DNA of 64,000 bases. Source: Albimonas pacifica. Lineage in GTDB: Bacteria; Pseudomonadota; Alphaproteobacteria; Rhodobacterales; Rhodobacteraceae. The stretch's first letter is position 1. Every line of letters starts with the position of its first letter. The notes beneath the pieces are model-generated. The model did not search any database. It saw only the letters and a list, made by a program, of their open reading frames with translations, and was not told the origin of the DNA. The translations under genes and the position numbers were made by a program. This document shows positions 18,329 through 27,349 of this stretch, one piece after another. The DNA is taken from the NCBI RefSeq assembly GCF_900113695.1, contig NZ_FOQH01000008.1:124001-188000 (forward strand), written 5' to 3'.

Positions 18329-19494
18329 TCAGAAGCGGAAGCGCACGCCGGTGAAGACGGCGTCGCCGTCCGAGTAGTCGGCCGAGTTGTCGGAATAGTC
18401 GTAGTTGCGGTAGGTCGCGTAGACCTCGAGATTGGCCGCGTCGATCTTCTGGACCACGGCCAGGCCGTAGCTGTCCGAAGAGGACGAGGTGATGCCCGCG
18501 CCCGCGTCCAGGTTCACGTCGTCGCCGGTGTAGTAATCCACCGAGAACGAGGTCGAGCCCCAGGACACCAGGTCCCGCGTGATGCCGACCTTGGTGTAGA
18601 CGAAGGAGGCCTCGCCCTCGGTCAGGCCTCCGGCGAGGGTGAGGTTCAGGCCCGTGGGCTTGTGCAGGGTGGTGGCCGAGGCGAGGTAGCGCGCGTCGTT
18701 GTCGTCGCGCAGCGCCATGCCCGTCGCGCCCTGCAGCGCGAAGTCCCCGAAGCCGCCCACATAGGACAGCGAGGCGTCGAACAGGTTCTGCTCGCGCACC
18801 GCGCGGCTGTCGTTGAGCAGGTCGCGCCCGTAGGAGGCCGAGACCCCGAAGCCTGCGAAGCGCGGCGTGTCGTAGCGCACGCGCACCCGGCGCGAGCCGT
18901 CGAAGTTGGCGAAGGCGTCGCCCACCGACACGCCCGAGATCGAGCCCGGCCCCCCGGCGCCCGTGAAGCGGAAGAGCTGCCCCGAGGCCGAGTCCGCCAG
19001 CGCCGAGGACGCCACCAGCCCGGTGCCCGAGAGGTCGCGCTCGGCCACCCCGTCCGTCGCCATGCCGCCCTGGCCGACCGAGAGGTCGCCGAACTGGGCG
19101 AAGTGGAAGATGAAGTCGATCCGGCGGATGTTCGACTTCTGCAGCTGCCACTCCTGGTCGGAAATGGAATCGTCGACCACGTTGACCCGGCCGGTGGAGT
19201 AGGGGTCGTAGCCGATCTCGTAGACGTTCTCGAAGGACCAGGTCCGGAAGTCCTTCTCGAACCGCAGGCCGATGCGCGAGTTCGAGTTGGCGGCGTCGAC
19301 GAACGGATAGACCTCGGTCTGGCGGCCGTCGTCATAGACCAGCACGCCGCGGTTGATCTGGCCGTAGAGCTCCAGCGTGCCGCCGAGCAGCGGCCACTCG
19401 AGTTCGGGGATGGTCTGCGCGGCGGCCGGGCCGGCCAGCGCCAGCGCGAGCCCCGGGGCCAGCGCGGCCCGGGCGAGGGAGGGGGGACAGGCAT
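18329..19494 (-). CDS. Outer-membrane porin, start region out of frame
   Basis: A beta-barrel porin of the alphaproteobacterial porin_4/OmpC-like type: alternating short strands, aromatic girdles and a terminal phenylalanine (VFTGVRFRF). The mature part begins near QTIPELEWPLLGG and has about 350 residues. Its signal peptide (SLARAALAPGLALALAGPAAAQ) has no usable start in frame. The natural starts, ATG 19494 (with AAAGG upstream) and ATG 19509, are in the other frame; one extra C in the C-runs just after either would join them. It may be a real frameshift, slippage-controlled expression or a sequencing error. The frame is open to 19768, but that extension does not look coding. Confidence 0.75.
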
Positions 19495-19913
19495 AGGGGG
19501 GCCTTTCATCAGGTCGGGGTCCGCGCGGGAGGACGCGGCCCCGCTCGAGAGCCAGTCTGCCTTGGACCGCAACGGGGTCGGTCCTGGGTAAGGTCCCCTT
19601 ATCTCCACGCCGAGCGTGACTCCTTTGTGACAATGCGGCGCAGGTCCGGAGGGGGCCTCCGTTTCGACCATGCAGGCGCTGCGTAAAACGACGGGCCGGG
19701 GAATGCGTAAACTCAATGTTTCCGATACGCGGGCTTATATTGCGGCGACGCGCGACATTGTTCGTCATTTTACGAGAACGTCATCGTCGGGCGCCTGGCT
19801 TCGCGGCGCCGGCCGGGCAGGGGGCGGCGCCGCGCACTGTGACCGGCCGACGCCTTGCGGGCGGCGCGAATTTCCGACCATACCGCTCGGGTTGATGCCG
19901 GAGCCGAGTCGTC
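19495..19913. promoter_or_regulatory. Divergent control region of the porin and the di-haem oxidoreductase operon
   Basis: 419 bases without a supported gene. The middle (about 19680-19790) is clearly AT-richer than the surroundings and is the likely promoter zone for both directions. A possible plus-strand promoter with TTGCGG (19855-19860) 17 bases from CCATAC is too weak to assign. Confidence 0.35.
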
Positions 19914-21509
19914 ATGGTCCTCGCCGCCCGATCCCGCCGCGTGTCGCGCGCGCTGCCGCTGCTGGCCCTGGCGCTGGCCGCGCCGGTCGCGGCCGGGGCG
20001 GGGGAGCTCGGGGCCGGCGGGATCCCGGCCGCCGCCCTCCAGGACCCCGCGCTGCCCGTCGTGCCGCGCACGCCGGCCGAGCGGGCGCGCATCGCCGTGG
20101 CGCTGGCGCCGGTCGAGGACTTTTCCGCCGCCGAGCCCTTCGAGGCGATGCCGGGCGGCGCCGCCACCTCGCGCAAGCTCGCCAACCGCGACGCGTTCTC
20201 CCAGTCCTCGGCCAACATGCCCTTCGAGCGGGAGATGGACTTCAAGCTCGGCAACGGGCTGTTCCGCAAGCTGTGGGTCTCCTCGCCGTCCTCGACGAAG
20301 GCCTCGGACGGGCTGGGGCCCTACTACAACGCCCGCTCCTGCCAGCGCTGCCACCTCAAGGACGGGCGCGGGCACGTGCCGCCCGAGGGCGGGGAGGGGG
20401 AGGGCGCGGCCCGCACGATCTTCCTGCGCGTCTCGGTCCCGGGCGAGCCCTCGGACCTGCCCGCGGGGCTGCAGGCGGTGGAGGGATACCTCGCCACCCT
20501 GCCGGACCCGGTCTACGGCGAGCAGCTGCAGGACTTCGCGCTGCCCGGGATGACCCCGGAATACCGGCTGGGCGTGGAGTGGACCTACGAGACCGTCGCG
20601 CTGGCGGGCGACGAGACCGCCGAGCTGCGCCGCCCGAGCTGGCGCGCCGGGGACCTCGGCCACGGGCCGCTGGCGGCGGGGGCGATGCTCTCGCCCCGCA
20701 TCGCGCCGCAGATGATCGGGCTGGGGCTGCTGGAGGCGATCTCGGTCGAGGACATCCTCGCGAACGCCGACCCGGAGGACGCGGACGGGGACGGGATCTC
20801 GGGGCGGGCCAACGTGGTCTGGTCGGCGCGCCACCAGCGCCCGCTGCTGGGCCGCTTCGGGCTGAAGGCCGGCAAGGCCACGGTCGAGGAGCAGTCGGCC
20901 GCGGCCTTCGCGGGCGACATCGGCATCTCGACCCCCCTGCACCCCGCCCCCTGGGGCGAGTGCATGCCCGCGCAGACCGAGTGCCGCGACGCCCCCCACG
21001 GCGACGACCCCGAGCGCGACGGCTTCGAGGCGGACGCAGAGGCGCTGCGGCTGGTGACCTTCTACGCCCGCAACCTCGCCGTGCCGGCGCGGCGGGACTG
21101 GGAGGCGCCGCAGGCGCTCGCCGGCAAGCGGGCCTTCCACGCGGCCGGCTGCGCCGCCTGCCACACGCCCCGCTTCGTGACCCAGCGGCTGGAGGACCGG
21201 CCCGAGCAGTCCTTCCAGCTGATCTGGCCCTACACCGACCTGCTGCTGCACGACATGGGCGAGGGCCTGGCCGACCGCCGCCCCGAGGCGCGCGCCACGG
21301 GCCGCGAGTGGCGCACCCCGCCGCTGTGGGGCGTGGGCCTGACCGCGACCGTCAGCGGCCACACCGAATTCCTGCACGACGGGCGCGCCCGCACGTTGCT
21401 GGAGGCGATCCTGTGGCACGGGGGCGAGGCGCAGGCCGCCCGCGACCGCGTCGTCGCCATGCCCCCGCCCGAGCGCGCCGCCCTGCTGAGCTTCCTGGAG
21501 TCCCTGTGA
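19914..21509 (+). CDS. Di-haem oxidoreductase (DHOR / DUF1111, putative peroxidase-like)
   Basis: 531 residues with an N-terminal signal peptide (cleavage near VAAGAG). Two covalent haem sites are seen: CQRCH (143-147) and CAACH (413-417). The family, often labelled thiol oxidoreductase, resembles MauG/cytochrome c peroxidases and is periplasmic. It occurs constantly with imelysin proteins, where it may handle the redox state of imported iron; the reaction is not established. An acidic DPEDADGDGISG stretch may bind calcium. Its stop overlaps the next imelysin start by one base (TGATG). Confidence 0.9.
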   Translation: MVLAARSRRVSRALPLLALALAAPVAAGAGELGAGGIPAAALQDPALPVVPRTPAERARIAVALAPVEDFSAAEPFEAMPGGAATSRKLANRDAFSQSSANMPFEREMDFKLGNGLFRKLWVSSPSSTKASDGLGPYYNARSCQRCHLKDGRGHVPPEGGEGEGAARTIFLRVSVPGEPSDLPAGLQAVEGYLATLPDPVYGEQLQDFALPGMTPEYRLGVEWTYETVALAGDETAELRRPSWRAGDLGHGPLAAGAMLSPRIAPQMIGLGLLEAISVEDILANADPEDADGDGISGRANVVWSARHQRPLLGRFGLKAGKATVEEQSAAAFAGDIGISTPLHPAPWGECMPAQTECRDAPHGDDPERDGFEADAEALRLVTFYARNLAVPARRDWEAPQALAGKRAFHAAGCAACHTPRFVTQRLEDRPEQSFQLIWPYTDLLLHDMGEGLADRRPEARATGREWRTPPLWGVGLTATVSGHTEFLHDGRARTLLEAILWHGGEAQAARDRVVAMPPPERAALLSFLESL

Positions 21510-22702
21510 TGCCCCCCGATCACGACGCCGACCGCGAAGACGACCGCGACGCCCCCGGGGCCAAGCCCCGCAATGAGGCGCTGGCGAAGCCCCGCGATGG
21601 AGCCGGGGCGAAGCCCGGCGATGGAGCCGGCGCGGCGGCCCGCCCGCGCGGCCCCGCCCGCCGGGGGTTCATGGCGCTGGGGGCGGCGATGATCGCCTCG
21701 CCCTTCGTCGCCTCGCGCCGCACCTCCGCCGCGACCTCGACCGAGGTTCTGGCGAAGATCGCCGAGGCCGCGCTCGAGACCCAGGTGCTGCCCGGCCACA
21801 AGCGCTTCGCCTCCGCCGCCGCGGCGCTGGCCGAGGCCGCGAAGGGCTGCGCGCGCCCCTCGGTGCTGCGCGCCGCCTACCACCGCGCCTTCGACGACTG
21901 GATGGCGATCAGCCACCTGCGCTTCGGCCCCGCCGAGGCGGAGGGGCGGGCGCTCGCCGTCGAGTTCTGGCCCGACCCGCGCGGCTTCGTGCGCCGCTCC
22001 GTCGACGGGCTGCTGGCCGACGAGGACCCGGTGGTCGACGACCCCGAGGCGTTCCACGAGGTCTCGGTCGCCGCCCGCGGGCTGATGGCGGTCGAGCGGC
22101 TGGTGTTCGACGCCGGGCGCCCGGATCTCTCGGGCGGCTACCCCTGCCGGCTGCTGGCCGCGATCGCCGCCGACCTCGCGCGCACCGCCGAGGCGCTGCA
22201 CGTCGACTGGCGCGACAGCCACGCCCCCGACATGCGCCGGGCCGCCCGCGGCGAGGGCGTCATCTACCGCAGCGTCGAGGAGCCGCCGCGCGTCCTCTAC
22301 ACCGCCCTGATGGGCGGCGCGCGGATGACGATCGAGAAGCGCCTGGGCGAGCCGCTGGGAACCTTCGACCGCGCCTGGCCCGCGAAGGCCGAGGCCTGGC
22401 GCTCCGCGCGCAGCCTGCGCAACGTGGAGCTGTCGCTGCAGGCGCTCTCGACGCTGGCCGAGTGCTTCGCGCCCGCGCTCGAGCCCGAGGCGCTGAAATC
22501 CCAGCGCGCGGGATGGGAGCGGGCGATCCAGCTCGCCCGCCGCGCGCCCGCGCCCCTGCACGAGGCGGTCGAGGACCCCGGCCGCCGCTTCGCCATCGAG
22601 TCCGTGCAGTCCGCCGCCGAGACCGCCCGCGAGCGGTTCGAGCATCTGGCGGGGCCGGCGGTCGGCATCTCGCCCGGGTTCAACGCGCTCGACGGCGACT
22701 GA
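21509..22702 (+). CDS. Second imelysin-family periplasmic protein with a Tat-like signal
   Basis: 397 residues, overlapping the di-haem oxidoreductase stop. The imelysin region starts near residue 75 and includes HLRFGPAEAEGRA and GYPCRLLAAIAADL; the GxHxxE motif of the first imelysin is not obvious here, as is common for the second paralogue in these operons. The N-terminus is unusual: about 50 residues with three 8-residue repeats (AKPRNEAL, AKPRDGAG, AKPGDGAG) before a twin-arginine-like RRGFMALGAAM segment. The frame would also allow a shorter start at the ATG of the FMALG segment (21670), which would remove the repeats but also the arginine pair. Confidence 0.85.
   Translation: MPPDHDADREDDRDAPGAKPRNEALAKPRDGAGAKPGDGAGAAARPRGPARRGFMALGAAMIASPFVASRRTSAATSTEVLAKIAEAALETQVLPGHKRFASAAAALAEAAKGCARPSVLRAAYHRAFDDWMAISHLRFGPAEAEGRALAVEFWPDPRGFVRRSVDGLLADEDPVVDDPEAFHEVSVAARGLMAVERLVFDAGRPDLSGGYPCRLLAAIAADLARTAEALHVDWRDSHAPDMRRAARGEGVIYRSVEEPPRVLYTALMGGARMTIEKRLGEPLGTFDRAWPAKAEAWRSARSLRNVELSLQALSTLAECFAPALEPEALKSQRAGWERAIQLARRAPAPLHEAVEDPGRRFAIESVQSAAETARERFEHLAGPAVGISPGFNALDGD
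21559..21630 (+). repeat. Three 24-bp tandem repeats in the imelysin N-terminal region
   Basis: Units 21559-21582, 21583-21606 and 21607-21630; the last two differ by one base and the first is more diverged. They keep the reading frame (8 codons each) and encode a Lys/Pro/Gly/Asp linker before the Tat-like signal. Confidence 0.8.
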
Positions 22703-22713
22703 GGGAGGCGGCG

Positions 22714-23763
22714 ATGGACGGAAGCCTCATGCAGGCGGCAGGCGGGGCGGAGCTTTCGCCGGCGCTCGCCCACCTGGTCGCAGCCCGGCTCCCCTCGGGC
22801 GCCTTCGCGCTGGTGGGGCTCGCGGCGGACGGGGCGGAGCTGTTCCGCCTGCCCCTGCCGGATCGCGGCCACGCGGCCGCCGTGCATCCCGCGAGGCCCG
22901 AGGCGGTGGCCTTCGCGCGCCGGCCGGGGACCTTCGGGCTGGTCGTCGACCTCGTCACGGGCGCCGGGATCGCGCGGCTGGAGACGCCCGAGGGCGTGCA
23001 TTTCATGGGCCACGGCTGCATCTCCGCCGACGGGACCCGGCTCTATACGCCCGAGAACGACTATGCGCGCGAGCGGGGGATCCTGGGCGTCTGGGACGCC
23101 GCCGACTGGCGGCGGCTGGGCGAGATCCCCTCGGGCGGGCTCGGCCCCCATGACGTGATCGAGATGGCCGACGGCGTGCTGGCGGTGGCGAACGGCGGGA
23201 TCTTCACCGACCCGGCGATGGATCGCCAGAAGCTCAACCTGCCCTCGATGCGCCCTTCGCTCGCCTATCTCGACCCGCGGTCCGGCGCGGTGCTGGAGGC
23301 GGTGGAGCCGCCGGCGCGCCAGGCCTCGCTTCGCCATATCGCGATGCGGGCCGACGGCACGATCGCGGCCGCGATGCAGTGGGAGGGGGAGGCCGCGCGC
23401 GCCCCCGCCATCCTCGCCCTGCACCGGCGCGGCGAGGCGCTGCGGCTGCTGGAGGCGCCGGCCGAGGCGCAGCGCCGGCTGAAGGGCTACGGCGGCTCGG
23501 TCGCCTTCTCCGGCGACGGACGCATGGCGGCGGTGACCTCGCCCCGCGGCGGGGTCGCGCATCTGTTCGACGTGGAGACGGGGGCGTTCCTGGCCGAGAT
23601 CGACCAGCCCGACGTCTGCGGCGCGGCGCCGGCGGGGGCGGGGCTGCTGCTCTCGGACGGCATGGGCTGGCTGCGCTGGATCGGCCCGGACGGGCGCGAG
23701 ACGGCGCGGCGCGAGACGCCGGGCCTCGCCTGGGACAACCACCTGGTGCGCGCGGGCGCCTGA
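22714..23763 (+). CDS. DUF1513 beta-propeller-like protein
   Basis: 349 residues. DUF1513 proteins have WD40/YVTN-like repeats; here the family hallmarks GHGCISADGTRLYTPENDY, GLGPHDVIEMADGVLAVANGGI, RPSLAYLD and the ending AWDNHLV are clear. The family is the usual fourth member of imelysin/di-haem oxidoreductase operons and is thought to be periplasmic; this copy has no evident signal peptide from ATG 22714, so either export is lost or the start is mis-assigned. The ribosome site GGGAGG precedes the ATG. Biochemical role unknown. Confidence 0.88.
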   Translation: MDGSLMQAAGGAELSPALAHLVAARLPSGAFALVGLAADGAELFRLPLPDRGHAAAVHPARPEAVAFARRPGTFGLVVDLVTGAGIARLETPEGVHFMGHGCISADGTRLYTPENDYARERGILGVWDAADWRRLGEIPSGGLGPHDVIEMADGVLAVANGGIFTDPAMDRQKLNLPSMRPSLAYLDPRSGAVLEAVEPPARQASLRHIAMRADGTIAAAMQWEGEAARAPAILALHRRGEALRLLEAPAEAQRRLKGYGGSVAFSGDGRMAAVTSPRGGVAHLFDVETGAFLAEIDQPDVCGAAPAGAGLLLSDGMGWLRWIGPDGRETARRETPGLAWDNHLVRAGA

Positions 23764-23875
23764 GCCGCGGGGGCGCGCCGGGCGCTGGTCTGGACAATCG
23801 CGCGGGCCGGGCGCATGACGGCCCCGGTCGCGGGCTGCGCAGGGGCAGGGCGCGGGAACGGGTCGAGGGGACCGG

Positions 23876-24628
23876 ATGACGCTTTCCTATACCGGCGGCG
23901 AGCTGGCGGTGATCGTCTTCGCGATGCTGTTCGCGGGCTTCGTGAAGGGCGCGACGGGGCTGGGCTATTCCACCTCCTGCCTGCCGATCCTGGCGCTGTC
24001 GCTGGGGCTGAAGGCCAGCCTGCCGCTGGTGCTGGCGCCCTCGCTCGCCTCCAACGTCACGGTGATGCTGGGGGCGGGGCCGGTGGCGCCGGCCGTGCGG
24101 CGCTTCTGGCCGATGCTGGCGGCGGCGCCGCTGGGCGTGCTGGCGGGCGCGGCGCTGCTGGGGCGGGTGGACGGCGACATGGCCGGCGCCGCGCTCGGCT
24201 GCGCGCTGGTCGCCTGGTGCGCCTTCGCCTTCGCCACCCCCCACTGGCGCCTGCGCCCGGCGCTCGAGCGGCCGCTCGCCCCTGGGGTGGGGCTGGTCAC
24301 CGGCGTGATCAACGGGCTGACCGGCAGCCAGGTGCTGCCGATCACCCCCTTCCTGATGTCGCTGGAGATGCCGCGGGGCGTGTTCCTGCACACGCTGAAC
24401 CTCTCCTTCACCCTGTCGACCCTCGCCATGGGCGCGGCGCTGACCCGGCTGGGGATCATGACGGTCGAGACGGCCACGATCTCGCTGAGCGGCATCGTGC
24501 TCTCGGTGGCGGGCGTGCGCGCGGGCGCGGCGCTGCGCCGGCGGCTGCCGGAGCGGACCTTCCGCGCCGGCGTGCTGGCGGTGCTCAGCCTCGCCGGCGC
24601 CGCGCTGATCGTGCGGGGGCTGGGATGA
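23876..24628 (+). CDS. TauE/SafE-family membrane transporter
   Basis: 250 residues with about eight hydrophobic segments and the duplicated TauE motif, seen as FAGFVKGATGLGYSTSCLPIL (first half) and GVINGLTGSQVLPITPFL (second half). The family exports sulfite, sulfoacetate or other organosulfur anions. The substrate cannot be told here. Its stop overlaps the start of the CAP-domain gene (ATGA), so the two are translationally coupled. 112 bases of GC-rich sequence separate it from the DUF1513 gene; it may belong to the same transcript. Confidence 0.88.
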   Translation: MTLSYTGGELAVIVFAMLFAGFVKGATGLGYSTSCLPILALSLGLKASLPLVLAPSLASNVTVMLGAGPVAPAVRRFWPMLAAAPLGVLAGAALLGRVDGDMAGAALGCALVAWCAFAFATPHWRLRPALERPLAPGVGLVTGVINGLTGSQVLPITPFLMSLEMPRGVFLHTLNLSFTLSTLAMGAALTRLGIMTVETATISLSGIVLSVAGVRAGAALRRRLPERTFRAGVLAVLSLAGAALIVRGLG

Positions 24629-25089
24629 GGGCGGCGGCGCTGGCGATGGCCGCGGCGCTGGCGGCCTCGGGCGCGGCCGCCTGTCCGCGCGACGCCGAGG
24701 CGCGGGCGGCGTTCCGCGAGACGTTCTCGACGCTGCTTTCCGACTGGCGCGCCGCCCGCGGCCTCGCGCCGCTGCGCGTCGATCCCGGCGCGCAGGCCGC
24801 GGCCCAGGCCTGGGCGGAGCGGCTGGCCGCGCAGGGCCGGCTCGCCCATCGCGGCCCCGACGGCGCGGGGGTGGGCGAGCGGCTGAGCGCCGCGGGCGTG
24901 GGCTGGCGCACGGCGGCCGAGAACCTCGCGGCCGGGCCCATCGCCGACGCCGCGGCCCTGCTGGCGCTGTGGGAGGAGAGCCCGGGCCACCGCGCGAACC
25001 TCGCCTCGGCCGAGGTCTCGCGCGCGGGTCTGGGCCTCGCCTGCGGAGGGGACGGGCTGACGGCGGCGCTGGCGCTCGCCGGGCCCTGA
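24625..25089 (+). CDS. Secreted CAP/SCP-domain protein
   Basis: 154 residues: signal peptide to about residue 20, then a small CAP (SCP/PR-1-like) domain. The family pattern is visible as LSDWRAARGLAPLRVDP, AQAWAERLAAQGRLAHRG, AENLAAG and WEESPGHRANL, including both histidines. Bacterial members are extracytoplasmic and of mostly unknown function. It is preceded by the TauE-like gene with a 4-base overlap. Confidence 0.87.
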   Translation: MRAAALAMAAALAASGAAACPRDAEARAAFRETFSTLLSDWRAARGLAPLRVDPGAQAAAQAWAERLAAQGRLAHRGPDGAGVGERLSAAGVGWRTAAENLAAGPIADAAALLALWEESPGHRANLASAEVSRAGLGLACGGDGLTAALALAGP

Positions 25090-25257
25090 GCGCGCGGGGG
25101 CGGGCCCGGCAGGGGCGCGGCCGGCGGGGGCGGGCCGGGGCCGGAATGCGCCGAACGCGACGCCGGCCGCGTCGCGAACGGGCGAGACGGAGGCTCCGCT
25201 TGCCCTAAACCGGCCCGGGCGCGCCGCTTCCCGGCCCGCGTCCGGTTCCTTGCCCCC

Positions 25258-25809
25258 ATGCTCACGCCCCACGCGCTGCCCGCGCTGTTCTCGTCCGAGG
25301 ACTGCGCGCAGGTGATCGCCCTCGCCGAAGCGGCCTCGCTGGCCGAGGCCCGTCTCGTCGGCGGGCGCCGACAGTCCGAGATCCGCCGCGCGCGGATCGC
25401 CTGGCTCGACGACCAGCCGGAGACCGAGTGGATCTCGGCCCGCCTCGCGCGCGCCTTCGCCGAGGCCAACCGCGCCGCCTTCGACTTCGCCGTCGAGGGC
25501 TTCGACGAACGTGCGCAGGTGGCGCTCTACGACGGGTCGGAGCAGGGCGGGTTCGACTGGCATTCGGACGTGGGCGACGGGCCGCTGGCGCGGCGGCGCA
25601 AGCTGACGGTGGTGGTGCAGCTCTCGGATCCCGGCGACTACGAGGGGGGCGAGCTGGAGATCAACGGCGACGGCCGCCCGCGCACCGCCGACCGCGCCCA
25701 GGGGGCGGCGATCGCCTTCCCCGCCTTCGCGCTGCACCGCGTCGCGCCGGTCACGCGCGGCCGGCGCTGGTCGCTGACGCTGTGGGCCCACGGGCCGAGC
25801 TTCCGCTGA
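25258..25809 (+). CDS. 2-oxoglutarate/Fe(II)-dependent oxygenase (prolyl 4-hydroxylase-like)
   Basis: 183 residues with the double-stranded beta-helix fold of PKHD-type hydroxylases. The iron ligands are H and D in FDWHSDVG and the distal H in ALHRVAPVTRGRRWSL; the arginine two turns later should bind 2-oxoglutarate. The motif GDYEGGELEI is typical of the family. The substrate is unknown; bacterial relatives hydroxylate proline or arginine in proteins or peptides. It stands alone, convergent with the AI-2E-family permease gene. Confidence 0.9.
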   Translation: MLTPHALPALFSSEDCAQVIALAEAASLAEARLVGGRRQSEIRRARIAWLDDQPETEWISARLARAFAEANRAAFDFAVEGFDERAQVALYDGSEQGGFDWHSDVGDGPLARRRKLTVVVQLSDPGDYEGGELEINGDGRPRTADRAQGAAIAFPAFALHRVAPVTRGRRWSLTLWAHGPSFR

Positions 25810-25843
25810 CGCAGGGCCCGCTCGCCGACGCCCGTCCCGCGCC

Positions 25844-27127
25844 TCAGCCGCGGCGGCGGGCGTGGGCGTCGTCGTCGTAGCCGCCGCGACGCTCCTCGCG
25901 CTCGCCGGCGGGGCGGTGGGACGCCTCGCCGTGGCCGGAGGCGGAGGTGGAGGCGCGGTGCGTCTCGGCCGCCGCGCGGTGCATGGTCTCGCCCCCGGCC
26001 GGCACCACCAGCTCGCGCCGCGTGACCTCGCCCGAGACGGGATCCACATGCAGCTCGCGGTCGGGGGAGGCCCATTCGGGACGCGGCACCTCGCCGGTCT
26101 TGGACAGCAGGATGGCGATGGGGCGGGTGGTCTCGAACTTCGAGAAGATCATCACGAGGACGACCATGATCGGCACGGCGAGGAACATGCCGGTCGCGCC
26201 CCAGATCGCCCCCCAGGCCACCAGCGACAGCAGGATCACGAAGGTCGAGAGGTTGAGCTGGTCGCCCATCAGGCGCGGGACGATGACGTTGCCGGCGATG
26301 AACTGGATCACGCCCAGCATCGCCGCCAGCAGCAGCACCGTCCCCGGGTCGCCGGTGATCAGGGTGGCGAAGGCGGTGGGCACGGCCACGCCCAGCAGCG
26401 AGCCGATGGTGGGGATGTAGTTCAGCGCGAAGGCCACGAAGCCCCACAGCGCCGCGCCCTCGATCCCCAGCGCCCAGCAGGTCGCCGAGGTGGTCACGCC
26501 GACGCCGGCGCTGACCAGCGTCATCAGCCACAGGTAGCGCCCGGTCTCGTGCCCGATCTCGTCCATGATCGCGCGCAGGCGGGCGAGGTTGGTGGCGTCG
26601 TGCACCAGGTTGCGCAGCTTGGCCTGGAAGAAGCGGTCGTCGGTCAGCAGGAAGATCGTGTAAAGGAAGATCAGCGAGGCGTCGGAGACCGCCGAGCGCG
26701 CCATGTCCAGCATCGCGGTCAGCCCGCCCTCGCCGGCGAAGCGCTCGAACAGCGCCTCCTTGGTGAGGTGGTCGCTCAGCCCCTGGCCGTTGAGCCAGTA
26801 CCACACCCGCAGGAACAGCGGGTTGCCGTAGAGGGTCAGGTCGTCGGTCAGCGAGGACAGCGACAGCACCACCATCTGCGCCGCGATCACCAGGGCGCCG
26901 AACAGGATCGCCACCGCCACGACCCGGACGCCGCCGCGGCGGAAGCGGCCGACGAAGCGGATGCGCATCAGCGCGGTGGTCAGGCCGTTGACCAGGAACC
27001 AGGCCAGGATCGCCAGCGCCACGGGCACCGCGTACTCGGAGGTCGCCGCGAGGCTCCAGATGGCGAGCACGGTGAAGCCCAGCACGAAGAACGGGCCGGC
27101 GGCGAGGGTCTGTCCTATGCGGAACAT
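25844..27127 (-). CDS. AI-2E family (PerM/TqsA-like) membrane permease
   Basis: 427 residues. The family core spans about residues 10-345 with seven to eight membrane helices, an extracytoplasmic loop after the third, and the signature GFVAFALNYIPTIGSLLG followed by QFIAGNVIVPRLMGDQLNLSTFVILLSL. Related proteins include the AI-2 exporter TqsA and sodium/proton antiporters, so substrate assignment is open. The last 75 residues are a charged, His/Arg-rich, probably disordered tail, longer than usual. No good ribosome site precedes the ATG at 27127. Confidence 0.88.
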   Translation of the reverse strand: MFRIGQTLAAGPFFVLGFTVLAIWSLAATSEYAVPVALAILAWFLVNGLTTALMRIRFVGRFRRGGVRVVAVAILFGALVIAAQMVVLSLSSLTDDLTLYGNPLFLRVWYWLNGQGLSDHLTKEALFERFAGEGGLTAMLDMARSAVSDASLIFLYTIFLLTDDRFFQAKLRNLVHDATNLARLRAIMDEIGHETGRYLWLMTLVSAGVGVTTSATCWALGIEGAALWGFVAFALNYIPTIGSLLGVAVPTAFATLITGDPGTVLLLAAMLGVIQFIAGNVIVPRLMGDQLNLSTFVILLSLVAWGAIWGATGMFLAVPIMVVLVMIFSKFETTRPIAILLSKTGEVPRPEWASPDRELHVDPVSGEVTRRELVVPAGGETMHRAAAETHRASTSASGHGEASHRPAGEREERRGGYDDDAHARRRG

Positions 27128-27349
27128 GGCGGTGCGGACGTCTCGAGCGGCGCCGCGCTGAGGGGCGGCGAGGGGCGGGCGATGCGGTTCGTCGGGGTCG
27201 GTCGGGAAGGCGCGGTGCGGGCGGAACGGGGGCGGGCGAAGCGAGGTCGGTCCGGCTCGCGCCTTCGGCTCCGCGGCGAGGAGGCTCGCGCGGCGGGGCG
27301 GGCGGCGGCGGGGTGGGCCCGGGCGCGCGCGGCGCGCCCGAAGCCCGGA
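27128..27349. other. Intergenic, nothing recognised
   Basis: 222 bases of very GC-rich sequence between the AI-2E permease gene and the downstream end of the ArsR-type gene. No gene, clear promoter or strong hairpin was seen. Confidence 0.4.
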
